From: Kiritimatiellales bacterium
Lineage (GTDB): Bacteria > Verrucomicrobiota > Kiritimatiellia > Kiritimatiellales > Pontiellaceae
Assembly (NCBI GenBank): GCA_003246265.1
Contig: QKAU01000067.1
Coordinates: forward strand, 124,001 to 188,000
Length of the DNA stretch: 64,000 nucleotides
Reading direction: 5' to 3'
Shown here piece by piece: positions 54,576-63,564 of this stretch (positions within the stretch are counted from its first letter, which is position 1; every line of letters starts with the position of its first letter). The translations under genes were made by a program, and so were the position numbers. The notes beneath the pieces were generated by a model, which was not told where the DNA came from, ran no database searches, and worked only from the letters and a program-made list of their open reading frames with translations.

Positions 54576-56526
54576 GAAATCGCGGCGGGCCGTGCGGCCG
54601 GGAGCAAGTTCGGCACGGGCTGCTGCCTGGGTTGCCGCAATGGTCCTGCCGGCCGCGGGAGCGTTGGCGGAAGGGGTTGCGCTCACGTCTCCGAATGGCC
54701 GGATGGGCGTTTCCATTTCGAACGATAATGGACAGCTTCTCTACAGCATCACGTGCGACGGGGAAGCACTCGTGGCTCCTTCGCGTCTGGGCATGGTGCT
54801 CGAAGGCGACAGGGAAGAAGGTGTGTGGACCCCCACGGAACACGGCACGCGATCCGTTGATGAAACCTGGACGCCGGTGTTTGGCAAGCGCTCGCACGTC
54901 CGCAACAGCTTCAACGAATTGAGCCTGGTGCCCGTGCGCGACGAGTCCGGCCGGGAGCCCTCGATGGTTGTGTTCCGGGCCTATGACGAGGGGGTTGCTT
55001 TCCGCTATGTGCTTGGCCCGGCAGACAAAACCCCCCGGCAATTGGATATCGTGCGCGAGCTGACGACGATCGACCTGGCGGATGCCGGGGCGCAGGCCTG
55101 GAGCTATGTTCCCGAGCGGCGGCCGGTCGGGCCGGAACCCCTGGCCAAGATCAGTGGGACGCGGAAATATCCGCTGGTCGTGAAGAACTCCAGATCCCGC
55201 TGGCTGGCCATCACCGAAGCTGCCCTGCACGATTTCGACCACTTCGATGTCTTGTTCGGCGAAGAAGCGCCTGCGGCTCGACTCCAGATCGATCGCTGCA
55301 GCATAACAACCCCCTTCGCGACGCCATGGCGCGTCATCATGATCGCCGACGAGCCCGCATCCTTTATCGACTCCGACCTGCTGGTCAACCTCAGCCCGCC
55401 ACCCGACGGCGACTTTTCCTGGGTGCACCCCGGCGTGTCGCTCTGGGACTGGCGCGCATGGGGGCATCGAGCCAAGGACGGGTTTACCTATGGGCTGGAT
55501 CTCGACTCCTGGAAGCGCTTCATCGATTTTGCTGCCGGGCAGGGGATTCCCTATCTGTTGCTCGACGCCAACTGGTACGGGCCGGAGCACTCCACGCTTT
55601 CCGATCCCTTCAGGGGCGGCAAGGCCGCCGAGGTCAAGCTGGCGCTGGAGTATGGCAAGGCGAAGGGCGTTGGACTCATTCTCTATCTCAACGACCGGGC
55701 CTCCGTTAACTTCAGCATGGAAGAGATAGCCGCGGCCTATGCGGAATGGGGCGCGGTCGGCATCAAGTACGGGTTCATGGAAGGGAAAAACCAGGAAAAG
55801 GTGCGCAAAACCGAACGGGTGGTCAAGGCCTGCGCGGCAAACCGGCTGCTGGTGGATTTCCATGATGGTCCCATCCCGCCAACCGGGCACGAACGAACCT
55901 GGCCGAACTGGATTACCCGCGAATACAACCATGCGCAGTCGGACGCCAAGCGCACCCACTTGCCCGGCGATTTCGTGCACATGGCCTATGTCAACGGCAT
56001 TGCAGGACCCATCGATGGAAACCACGGCATGTTCGATCACGAGTACTCCGTCGCCCAGCGCCCGAGAATGTTTGCGGAGCTGTATTCCACCATCGTGGCG
56101 GAAGCGGCGCGTTCCCTGATACTCTATTCCGGGATGACGATTCTTCCCGATTCCCCCGATTCCTACCAGGAACACCTGGACCTGTTCGCTTTCTTCTCTG
56201 CGCAGCGGCAGCCGTGGAAGCAAAGTCGCACCCTGGCGGGCGCGTTTGGGGAATGGATCACCACCATGCGACAGGCGCGCGATGACACCTACCTCGTGGC
56301 AACGGCTACCGATGAATCCGCCCGCACCATCAGGATCCCGCTGGATTTCCTGGAGGCGGGGAAAACCTACCAGGCCACCATTTTCCGCGACGCCGCGGAT
56401 GCCCACTATCAAACCAACCGGTCGGCCTACGCGGTCGAATCCCGGGAAGTTGCAGTCCATGACTGCGTGGATGCCTTCCTCGCACCCGGAGGAGGCCACT
56501 GCATGATCATCAAGGCAAGGCCATAG
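54550..56526 (+). CDS. GH97 family glycoside hydrolase (copy 2)
   Basis: 658 aa; signal peptide lies after a basic leader (RAAAWVAAMVLPAAGALA). Domains as in copy 1: SPNGRMGVSIS, FRAYDEGVAFRYVL, IPYLLLDANWYGPEH, GVGLILYLND, AVGIKYGFMEGK and LVDFHDGPIPPTGHERTWPN. Again Gly stands at the position of the retaining nucleophile, and Glu follows two residues later (YGFME). Last gene of the operon, followed by a strong hairpin. Confidence 0.9.
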   Translation: MSTLPATNRKSRRAVRPGASSARAAAWVAAMVLPAAGALAEGVALTSPNGRMGVSISNDNGQLLYSITCDGEALVAPSRLGMVLEGDREEGVWTPTEHGTRSVDETWTPVFGKRSHVRNSFNELSLVPVRDESGREPSMVVFRAYDEGVAFRYVLGPADKTPRQLDIVRELTTIDLADAGAQAWSYVPERRPVGPEPLAKISGTRKYPLVVKNSRSRWLAITEAALHDFDHFDVLFGEEAPAARLQIDRCSITTPFATPWRVIMIADEPASFIDSDLLVNLSPPPDGDFSWVHPGVSLWDWRAWGHRAKDGFTYGLDLDSWKRFIDFAAGQGIPYLLLDANWYGPEHSTLSDPFRGGKAAEVKLALEYGKAKGVGLILYLNDRASVNFSMEEIAAAYAEWGAVGIKYGFMEGKNQEKVRKTERVVKACAANRLLVDFHDGPIPPTGHERTWPNWITREYNHAQSDAKRTHLPGDFVHMAYVNGIAGPIDGNHGMFDHEYSVAQRPRMFAELYSTIVAEAARSLILYSGMTILPDSPDSYQEHLDLFAFFSAQRQPWKQSRTLAGAFGEWITTMRQARDDTYLVATATDESARTIRIPLDFLEAGKTYQATIFRDAADAHYQTNRSAYAVESREVAVHDCVDAFLAPGGGHCMIIKARP

Positions 56527-56598
56527 AAGAGCAATGCTTGGCGGCCCGCCCCTGCCAAATACGGTTTTCCCGGAAGCGGGAGAGGAACCAAATAAAAG

Positions 56599-56622
56599 GG
56601 GTCCCGCCTTGCGGCGGGACCC
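56599..56622. terminator. Bidirectional hairpin terminator between convergent operons
   Basis: GGGTCCCGCC (56599-56608) and GGCGGGACCC (56613-56622) form a perfect 10-bp stem with loop TTGC. On the minus strand it is followed by CTTTTATTT, a good U tract for the giant glycosidase gene; on the plus strand it ends the polysaccharide operon, though the tail there is poor in T. Confidence 0.8.
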
Positions 56623-56643
56623 CAGTCTCCTCTTGAGTGAACC

Positions 56644-59600
56644 CTAAGGCAGCTCGGGCACGACGCGGAAGTACATGGCATCCTTGTCGCCGCCCCAGAC
56701 CTGGTGCTCGGACTCGTCATAGTCCGGGTTGGCGGTCGGGTAGGTCGTTTCCTCATCCCACGCCGCCACCCAGGTCCCGTCGATCAGGTTGGTGCACCAT
56801 TCCGCACGGTAGACGATGCCGGGATTGTCGTGGGCCACCGCCGGATGGTAGAGGCTGACCACGCTGTTGGAGTGGTAGGCCATGCCGATGCCCATCGCCT
56901 TCACGCCCGGATTGGTCGGGTTGCCGCCCATGGCGAATTCGTAGAGGTCCGAATCGCCGTCGCCGTCGCTGTCATGGCCCGGGATGCCGTTGAGCCCAAA
57001 CTCGACGATGAACTGCTTCCAGGCTGAGCCGCCGCCGAGGTTTTCGCCGATGAACGAGAACCGGTCGATCTTGCGGTTCCTTGCCTGGGCGTTGGAGTCG
57101 GACTGCCCGCAGCCGAATCCGCCGTAGAGGGTCGTGGCGGCATACAGGCCCGCATGGGTAATGCCCGTGGCGGTATAGTTGAGCAGCGGCGTGGAGGCCG
57201 TCGGGTCCGCATCCAGGTTGTACAGCTTGGTCGTCATCGCCCAATCGGTAGCCGTGGCGCCGCGCGTCAGGGTCGCCGTCATCATCAGCAGGGCGCTGTT
57301 GGTGTCGCCGCCCGCGATATCGATGCCGATCGAGGCCGGCGAGGTCCGCGGCGACTCGAGGCCCAGTTGGGAATACCAGCCGGTCCCTTCGAGGCCGATG
57401 TAGTAGCCGGCCGCGAAGTCGCGGTTGATGGAGGCCTTGAGTCGTTCAGCCGTGGCGGCGTTCGATGAGCTGTAGAAGCCGATGTTCATGAGAGGCTTCT
57501 TCACCGCCGTGGAGAGGTCGGTGAAGCTGAAGACCATCGTGACGGTGAACGCATCCTGGTTGTAGGGCACGCCCTGGCTGTAGGCGGTGTGCTCGTAGCC
57601 GAGCGGGTCGATGACGGCCCAGCCGGATCCGGCGGCATCCGCGACCAGGGGGTTCTTCTCGCTGGTCCAGTCCGCATGGGTTTTCAGGCTGCCGTTGGCA
57701 TACCCCTCCGCCGTGGTGAAGTGCACGATGTTGGTCGATGCCGGCGGCGAGACGGCGAGCGCAACGGCGATGTTCAGCGTGGCCATGTCCATCGCGCCCA
57801 GCTGGTCCTCGACCATCACGGTGAAGGCATTCGGTCCAACGTCGCCCGCGCCCGGCGTGCCGGAGAGCGTACCGTTGGCCGCGACGTTCAGCCAACCTGG
57901 GCCGGCCACCTTGGAATAGGCCAGCGCGTTGCCGGCGTTGGCATCGGTGGCCATGCCGTCCAGCGAGCCGGCGTAGGCCGTACCCTCGGTGGCGGCAGGC
58001 AGGTTGATCGGATCCGCGGAGAAGGCCGGCGGCGCGTTGCTCGCCACATCGAGGGCCAGTGTGGCGATGTCGTGCGCCAGCCAGGAATCCTCGACCTTGA
58101 CCGTGAAGGCGTTGGGTCCGACATCCCCCGCGCCCGGCGTGCCCGAGAGCGTTCCGTTGGGAGCGACGCTCAGCCATGCCGGACCGTCGACCTTGGAATA
58201 GGTCAGCACGTCGTCCGGATTCACGTCGGCGGCGCTGCCGTCGATGGTTCCGGTGTAGGCGACCCCTTCCGTGGCGAACGGCAGGTTGATCGGATCGGTG
58301 TTGAAGGCCGGCGGGGAATTGATCTCGATCAGCAGTTCGGGCCGGCTGCCTGCGGCGGCTTCGCGCGAGGCGTACTTGACCAGCCCCGGATCGGCGCTGG
58401 AGAGCACGAACGACGCGACCTGGTCGCCAGCCATTTCGGCGAACACCTGGGCGGTCACATCCAGTTCGATCCAGCCCGTAGCCGCCGGTGTTGCGCTGTC
58501 CATGACCGCGCCTGCGGCAGGCTTGTTGCTCCAAGTGAGGGTGGTCTCGCCCCAGTTGTCGTCGGCGACGGCCTGCAGGGTATGCGCACCGCCGGTGCCG
58601 TAGTTCTCGGCCACCTTCAGCCGCAGCGTGACCTTGTCCATCGTGTTGGTGTCGAGCGAGGAGAGGTCGAACCGCAGGTAGGCCATGCGGGTGAAGGATT
58701 CGTTGCCGGGATCGGCCTTGCAGAGCAGTTCGGCGGCGGTGCCGAAGTTGTCGCCCGCAAAACTCCCGCCCTGGACGTAGGCGTCGGCGACGGGATTGAG
58801 CTTGTCGCTCACGGAGGGGCTTTCATCCACCGCGATGTAGAGTGCGGCGGTGTCGAATGCCCCCTCGGGATCCTGGACACGGACGATGAACTCGTTCAGG
58901 CCGACGTCGTCGAGTCCCGGGATGCCGGAGAGGACGCCGCTGGCGGCAATGTTCAACCAGGCCGGGCCGGCCACCTTGGAATAGGTGAGGACGTCCGTGG
59001 CGTTGAGGTCGAAGGCCGAACCGGTGAGGGTGTCGTTGTACTCCTGCGTGGCCGTCGCGTTCGCCCGCGCCATGCTGTTGGTGGTGAACGCCGGCGCCAC
59101 GTTGCCCGACAGGGTGAAGGCGTCCACGTCTACGACCATCGTGTTGCTGATGGTCGTCCCGCCCGAAGTGGCGGCGAGCTGCAGGGTGTAGAGCCCGGGG
59201 CCGCCCGTGATGAGCGCGGCGGTGTCTTCGGCCGTGGCATCCGTGAACTGGACCGAGCCGGGACCCTGGACGAACGACCACTGCACCGTGTAGGGCGCGG
59301 CCATGAGCACCGTGCCGTCGAGGGTGACATAGACCTGGTTGCCCTCTTGCGGGAGGTTGACCGCCTGGTCGGGACCGGCATCGACGGCACTTCCTACGAG
59401 GACCGCCCAGTCAAGGGAGCTGTCCGCCGGTGGATTGCCGATCGACACGGTGGAGCCACCCGTCACGGAGGTGATGGATCCCTGGATCAGGGTGCCGCCG
59501 TCGCGCGGGTTGAACCAGTAGACGGGAAAGGTGCCGCTTGCGCCGGAGAGGTTCAGCGTGGTGGTGCCGCCGTTGGCCAGGTAGATCGCGTAGACCTGGC

Positions 59601-59820
59601 CCGCCTTGGCGAAGCAGTACTTGTCGTTGTTGTTGCCGGTGTTGCCGATGAGGCCGTTCGCGTTTGCCATCTCCGCAAAGGGGAGGTAGGCGTTGAAGAA
59701 GTGCTTGGCGTGGCGGCAGTAGTCCCACATCCGGTTGCGGCTGCGGTAGTCCTCCATCTCGAGGTCGTTCTCGACCATGCTGTAGCCGGCGTAGAGCTCG
59801 GCGCCGGCCCCGCCCGCCAT
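56644..59820 (-). CDS. C-terminal part of a frameshifted secreted glycosidase: Ig-like repeats, DNRLRE (CBM96-like) domain and Ca-binding tail
   Basis: 1058 codons from ATG 59820, but homology clearly begins before: the frame upstream reads [10 protein letters not shown], the usual barrel continuation of the neighbouring DUF5060 protein. So this is the 3' part of that gene after a one-base loss. Domains: end of barrel, PKD-like (about 150-235), an Ig/cadherin-like repeat (about 240-330, TYSKVAGPAWLNI), DNRLRE/CBM96-like domain (about 340-500, MAYLRFDLSSLD, SRPELLIEI), two more Ig repeats with LSGTPGAGDVGPNAFTV, a LamG-like region, and DSDGDGDSDLYEF, a thrombospondin-3-type Ca loop. Secreted or surface exposed if joined to the upstream signal peptide. 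No good ribosome site at 59820. Confidence 0.75.
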   Translation of the reverse strand: MAGGAGAELYAGYSMVENDLEMEDYRSRNRMWDYCRHAKHFFNAYLPFAEMANANGLIGNTGNNNDKYCFAKAGQVYAIYLANGGTTTLNLSGASGTFPVYWFNPRDGGTLIQGSITSVTGGSTVSIGNPPADSSLDWAVLVGSAVDAGPDQAVNLPQEGNQVYVTLDGTVLMAAPYTVQWSFVQGPGSVQFTDATAEDTAALITGGPGLYTLQLAATSGGTTISNTMVVDVDAFTLSGNVAPAFTTNSMARANATATQEYNDTLTGSAFDLNATDVLTYSKVAGPAWLNIAASGVLSGIPGLDDVGLNEFIVRVQDPEGAFDTAALYIAVDESPSVSDKLNPVADAYVQGGSFAGDNFGTAAELLCKADPGNESFTRMAYLRFDLSSLDTNTMDKVTLRLKVAENYGTGGAHTLQAVADDNWGETTLTWSNKPAAGAVMDSATPAATGWIELDVTAQVFAEMAGDQVASFVLSSADPGLVKYASREAAAGSRPELLIEINSPPAFNTDPINLPFATEGVAYTGTIDGSAADVNPDDVLTYSKVDGPAWLSVAPNGTLSGTPGAGDVGPNAFTVKVEDSWLAHDIATLALDVASNAPPAFSADPINLPAATEGTAYAGSLDGMATDANAGNALAYSKVAGPGWLNVAANGTLSGTPGAGDVGPNAFTVMVEDQLGAMDMATLNIAVALAVSPPASTNIVHFTTAEGYANGSLKTHADWTSEKNPLVADAAGSGWAVIDPLGYEHTAYSQGVPYNQDAFTVTMVFSFTDLSTAVKKPLMNIGFYSSSNAATAERLKASINRDFAAGYYIGLEGTGWYSQLGLESPRTSPASIGIDIAGGDTNSALLMMTATLTRGATATDWAMTTKLYNLDADPTASTPLLNYTATGITHAGLYAATTLYGGFGCGQSDSNAQARNRKIDRFSFIGENLGGGSAWKQFIVEFGLNGIPGHDSDGDGDSDLYEFAMGGNPTNPGVKAMGIGMAYHSNSVVSLYHPAVAHDNPGIVYRAEWCTNLIDGTWVAAWDEETTYPTANPDYDESEHQVWGGDKDAMYFRVVPELP

Positions 59821-62255
59821 CAGGTTGCCCCAGGGGTGGTTCCGCCGGGATAGCCGGGATAGCCGTCGTCCGGTGGGTTGGCCCAGAGAGCCGAGCCCTG
59901 TTCATCGTTGGCCACGATCCACGGGCGCCCGGCGGCGGTCGATTCCGCGATCCACTGGAGGGTCTCCCCGTGGACGGCGGAATAGTTGATCTGGATCGAG
60001 CAGCCGGTCAGCTTGGAATTGCTGCCCAGCAGCGGCCGGTAGACGGACTCCTGGCCGTCGGGAAGGGTATGGAGCACGATGTTGTTCCCGTAAGGGTCGT
60101 GGTCGTGGAAGTACTGGGCCATCTGCTGCTGCTGGAGCGTGGTCTGTCCGTTTTCCTCGCCGAGGTTCCAGTTGAGCGCCAGGTGGTGGCCGAAACGCGC
60201 GATCAGCTCGCGATAGTAGAGCTTGCGCTCGATGCCGAGATCCCCGCCGTCCAGCCCGTAGGAGCCGTTGTCGTTCTCCATCTCCTGCGTCTTGAAGTGC
60301 TTGTACAGGCCCTTGGTGTCGGCATGCGAGAAGACGATTTCCCACTGGTCGAGCTTGGAGCAGTCGTATTGCAGGCGCTTGTTGTAGTCGATGAAGGGCC
60401 AGACGTTGCGGCCGTCGCCGCCGACGTTGTAGGTGAGGAACGAGAAGACGTTCATCTCTTCGGAGGCGAGGTAGTTGAGCGCACCGATCATCCCCTTGCC
60501 CTTGCCGTCCATCCAGGCCGGATCGCCGGTCTTCCAGTCCTGGACGTGGGGGCCCCACGTCTTCATGAACTGCTTGGCGGGGTCGTACCCGTAGGTGCCG
60601 TCGAAGTCGTTGTAGCCTAGGAAGGTCTCGGGGGCGTCGGAACCGGTCTTGATAAAGGCTTCGCCGGTTTCGGCATGCTTGAGGTAGCGGGTGCCGTCGT
60701 AGACCAGGCGGCCCTTGCCGCGCAGGTCGGCTCCACCCTTGTCGGTCGCAACCACGACGAAGAATCCGCTCGCGCCGTCGAAGCCGGTCGCGGTGCCGGC
60801 GGTGGGCGCGTCGTCGACCGCCACGTTGGTTCCGGTGCGGAAGGAGGCGGTGTAGTTCCATGTGCCGGTTTCATCCGGCGCGAAGTGGACGCGCCAGATG
60901 CGGCCCGTGGTGGCGCCGGTCTCGCCGGCGTTGCCGTCGGCGGCGTAGTAGCCGGGAACCTTGTAGCTCTTGCCGCTGCCCGGATGGGTGAAGGCCACGT
61001 CGAGGCGGTAGTTGGTGAAGGGGTTGGGGTTCGCGGTCTCGGAGGTGCTGGGCCCTTCGAAGGCGATGCTGACCTTGTGCCACTTCTTGAAGCTTCCGCC
61101 GGGGGAGCGCTCGCCGTAGATGCCGGCGGTCGGCGTGTTTTCGGCGGCGGAGGGCGGCGGGGGGGCTTCGGCGGCGACCAGCTGGATCTGCCGCCAGCGG
61201 CCGCGCGACCAGGCGAAGCCGCCGCTTTCCGGGATCAATCCGTTCGAGTGGGTGTCGGATTCGATGGCGAGGATATCGCCGGCGTTGATGACGATGTTGC
61301 TCCAGGTATGGAGATGGGGCTGGCTGTCGCCGGCGGCACCGACCCGCGGGTTCTGGTAGGTGGCGGCCTGCGAGCCGTTGACCAGCAGGTGGTAGGTCGA
61401 TTCGCCATCCTCTTCGGTGAGGGTGGTGATGGTGACGTTGAAGTTTCCGGATGCGCCGCCGTAGGTGAGCTGCGCCCGGGCGAACTTGCCCCGGTACGAG
61501 GTGTTGGCCGCGTTGATGGCCAGCGCATTGCGGGCGGCATCGACGTAGTAGGGCACTTCTCCTGCCGTGATGTTCGGGAAGTCGTTGGTGGCGCGGTAGA
61601 CGCCGGGGATGGCGCCGTCGGTGGCCGATTCGGGCATCGCGTTCACGGTGCTTTCGTTGAACGCGAGGTCGCTGCGGTAGATCACCATGCGGTCGATCGC
61701 ATGGCCCGGCGAGCGGGCCGCCAGCTCGATGGCATGCGTGCCCGGACTGTAGTGGCGGATTGCAACGTTGTAGTATTGGTCGCCGTACGAGGGCTCGAAG
61801 GCGGTGCGCCAGTCCCATGCGGTCTTGTTCTGGACCCAGACCTTGGTGAAGTTGCCGAAGTCGTAGTAGCCGGCGACCGGTGTGCCGGAGGCGAACCGCA
61901 CGAAGGTGTCGTTGCCCGCATCCCCGGCCCCCACATCGTTGTACTGCTTGGTGCGCCAGCGGAAGAAGTAGTCGCCCTCGGTGGAGATGTTGAATTCATA
62001 GCGGATCACGGCTTCGACCGCCGAAGGCAGGCGGGTGTTGCCCGAGAACTGTGCTCCGGTCCACTCCAGCCAGCCATCCCCCAGGCTGCCCGCCATGGTG
62101 GCGTCGGTCGTGTAGGTCGACGGCCGGGTGATCCAATCGTCCACGATCTGGCCGTGTTCGGCCTCCATCACGACGTAGCCGCCGCTTTCCAGCCACGCGG
62201 CCGGCGCCCAGGTCGCCGCTGCGCAGCACATGAGTGCAATCCATCCCTTTTTCAT
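59820..62255 (-). CDS. N-terminal part of a frameshifted secreted glycosidase: binding modules, DUF5060 and DUF4038-like barrel
   Basis: 811 aa from ATG 62255 (AAGGAG upstream, signal peptide to about 22). Residues 23-215 are a CBM-like domain ([17 protein letters not shown]); 220-370 the 'EDGES' module ([28 protein letters not shown]) shared with the protein at 44350; 390-500 DUF5060 ([24 protein letters not shown]); then a TIM-barrel part ([33 protein letters not shown]). The frame stops early at 59820 with PGGTTPGAT, inside the barrel. The next frame resumes correctly, so the gene is split. It begins 1 bp after the FecR stop. Confidence 0.8.
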   Translation of the reverse strand: MKKGWIALMCCAAATWAPAAWLESGGYVVMEAEHGQIVDDWITRPSTYTTDATMAGSLGDGWLEWTGAQFSGNTRLPSAVEAVIRYEFNISTEGDYFFRWRTKQYNDVGAGDAGNDTFVRFASGTPVAGYYDFGNFTKVWVQNKTAWDWRTAFEPSYGDQYYNVAIRHYSPGTHAIELAARSPGHAIDRMVIYRSDLAFNESTVNAMPESATDGAIPGVYRATNDFPNITAGEVPYYVDAARNALAINAANTSYRGKFARAQLTYGGASGNFNVTITTLTEEDGESTYHLLVNGSQAATYQNPRVGAAGDSQPHLHTWSNIVINAGDILAIESDTHSNGLIPESGGFAWSRGRWRQIQLVAAEAPPPPSAAENTPTAGIYGERSPGGSFKKWHKVSIAFEGPSTSETANPNPFTNYRLDVAFTHPGSGKSYKVPGYYAADGNAGETGATTGRIWRVHFAPDETGTWNYTASFRTGTNVAVDDAPTAGTATGFDGASGFFVVVATDKGGADLRGKGRLVYDGTRYLKHAETGEAFIKTGSDAPETFLGYNDFDGTYGYDPAKQFMKTWGPHVQDWKTGDPAWMDGKGKGMIGALNYLASEEMNVFSFLTYNVGGDGRNVWPFIDYNKRLQYDCSKLDQWEIVFSHADTKGLYKHFKTQEMENDNGSYGLDGGDLGIERKLYYRELIARFGHHLALNWNLGEENGQTTLQQQQMAQYFHDHDPYGNNIVLHTLPDGQESVYRPLLGSNSKLTGCSIQINYSAVHGETLQWIAESTAAGRPWIVANDEQGSALWANPPDDGYPGYPGGTTPGAT

Positions 62256-62256
62256 C

Positions 62257-63564
62257 CTATTCTCCTTGTTGTTCTCCATTCCCCACCACGAGGATCAGAC
62301 GCGGAGGCGTCTCCCCCTCCGACGAATAGAACCAGAAGTCGTCGCCGCCCTTGTCCATCTCGATGACCAGGACATTCATCCCGTCCCGGATGGCGGCCGG
62401 ATCGATCTCCAGTTCCAAATCTTTTCCCTGTTCCATGGTGCCGGTGTAGTGCGCCACCTCGGAGCCCGCGGTCCGGACGTTGCGTGAGATTTCCCACCCC
62501 GGAGCCCCCGTGTCGGGCATCGCGTAGATCCGCAGGGTGCCGGCCCCTCCCCAGTCCGAATCCTTGTGGGCAATGCGCAGCCGCAGGGTGGCGCGGGAAA
62601 CCATCCCGCCGAGCGGGCCCAGATCGAACTTCAGCAACCCGGAGAGGTTGCGTTTCGGGTCGATGCCGATGAAGTCCTGGTCGATGCCCCGGCGATGGTG
62701 GATGGTTTCGTCATAGGTTGGCGTATGTACGGCGGTCTGCGCGCGGGCATCGTTGTACAACCGGGCGGCCGCCGTGTCCGCCGCCATGCCGGCCGAGACC
62801 TCCGTCGAAGAGCCGTCGAGATGGTTGATAAAGCGGACGCATCCCGAGTGCACCAGCAACTGCGTGAACTCCTCCACCAGCAGCTCGAAGGAGGTCCCGA
62901 TCACGATGGCCTCGGCATCCTTGCTGACGAGCCGCATCGGCCGGTCGGGTTGCTGTTTGGCCACCTGGGCGAACAGGTGGCCGCGGGTTAGGCGGATCTT
63001 CTTCGCGCCGCCATTGTCGTACACCGAGAAGACGGTGCTTTCCGCCAGGTCGAGACGGGTTCCGTCATCCACGTACCGCAGCGACATCCGGGATGAGGCC
63101 GGCACGACGATGTAGTCGCCATCCCACACGGATGCGCCCGGCTCCAGGGTGCGCCGCCGTCCCTCGTTGATGGCATAGGCCTGCGAATCCGCGGATATGG
63201 CGAGGTCATCGATCTTGGCCACGACGGTTTTCTGGAGGACCAGCGCGGAGAAACCGTGCCTGACCTCCGTCCGGGTGGAGAGATAGAGGGTCCCCATCGT
63301 CAGGAGGATCGCGGCGGCGGCGGCGATCCTGCGGAATTTTGCCGCCTGCCGGTGCCGGGGTTCGAAATGGAGGATCTGCGCGGCCTGGGCGTGCCGGACA
63401 TGGTGCAGCAGCCACTCCTCGCCCGAGGCGTCCATGAAACGGCCGCGCAGGTCCGGATCGGCGTCGAGTCCTGCCTGGAGTTCCGCGATCTCCTCCGGGG
63501 CAAGGTCCCTGAGGTAGTACTCTTCGACCAGGTGTACCAGTCGTTTATCGGTGCGATGGGTCAC
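62257..63564 (-). CDS. FecR-type anti-sigma factor with C-terminal DNRLRE/CBM96-like domain
   Basis: 435 aa from a GTG at 63564 that overlaps the sigma TGA (GTGA), with AGGAGG upstream. Residues 1-75 are cytoplasmic (ZAS-like, [25 protein letters not shown]); about 79-96 is one membrane helix; FecR domain about 130-275 ([34 protein letters not shown]). Residues 285-430 look like a DNRLRE/CBM96 domain ([42 protein letters not shown]). Usual FecR proteins lack this tail. The periplasmic part is thus a candidate glycan sensor that releases the sigma factor. Confidence 0.88.
   Translation of the reverse strand: MTHRTDKRLVHLVEEYYLRDLAPEEIAELQAGLDADPDLRGRFMDASGEEWLLHHVRHAQAAQILHFEPRHRQAAKFRRIAAAAAILLTMGTLYLSTRTEVRHGFSALVLQKTVVAKIDDLAISADSQAYAINEGRRRTLEPGASVWDGDYIVVPASSRMSLRYVDDGTRLDLAESTVFSVYDNGGAKKIRLTRGHLFAQVAKQQPDRPMRLVSKDAEAIVIGTSFELLVEEFTQLLVHSGCVRFINHLDGSSTEVSAGMAADTAAARLYNDARAQTAVHTPTYDETIHHRRGIDQDFIGIDPKRNLSGLLKFDLGPLGGMVSRATLRLRIAHKDSDWGGAGTLRIYAMPDTGAPGWEISRNVRTAGSEVAHYTGTMEQGKDLELEIDPAAIRDGMNVLVIEMDKGGDDFWFYSSEGETPPRLILVVGNGEQQGE

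Noticed and set aside
52341-54716. 791-codon minus-strand open frame
   Set aside because: Shadow of the second glucuronidase-like gene; low-complexity Arg/His/Pro composition.
57589-59853. 754-codon plus-strand open frame
   Set aside because: Antisense to the Ig-repeat protein; repeats of Arg/Gly/Val mirror the repeats of the true gene.
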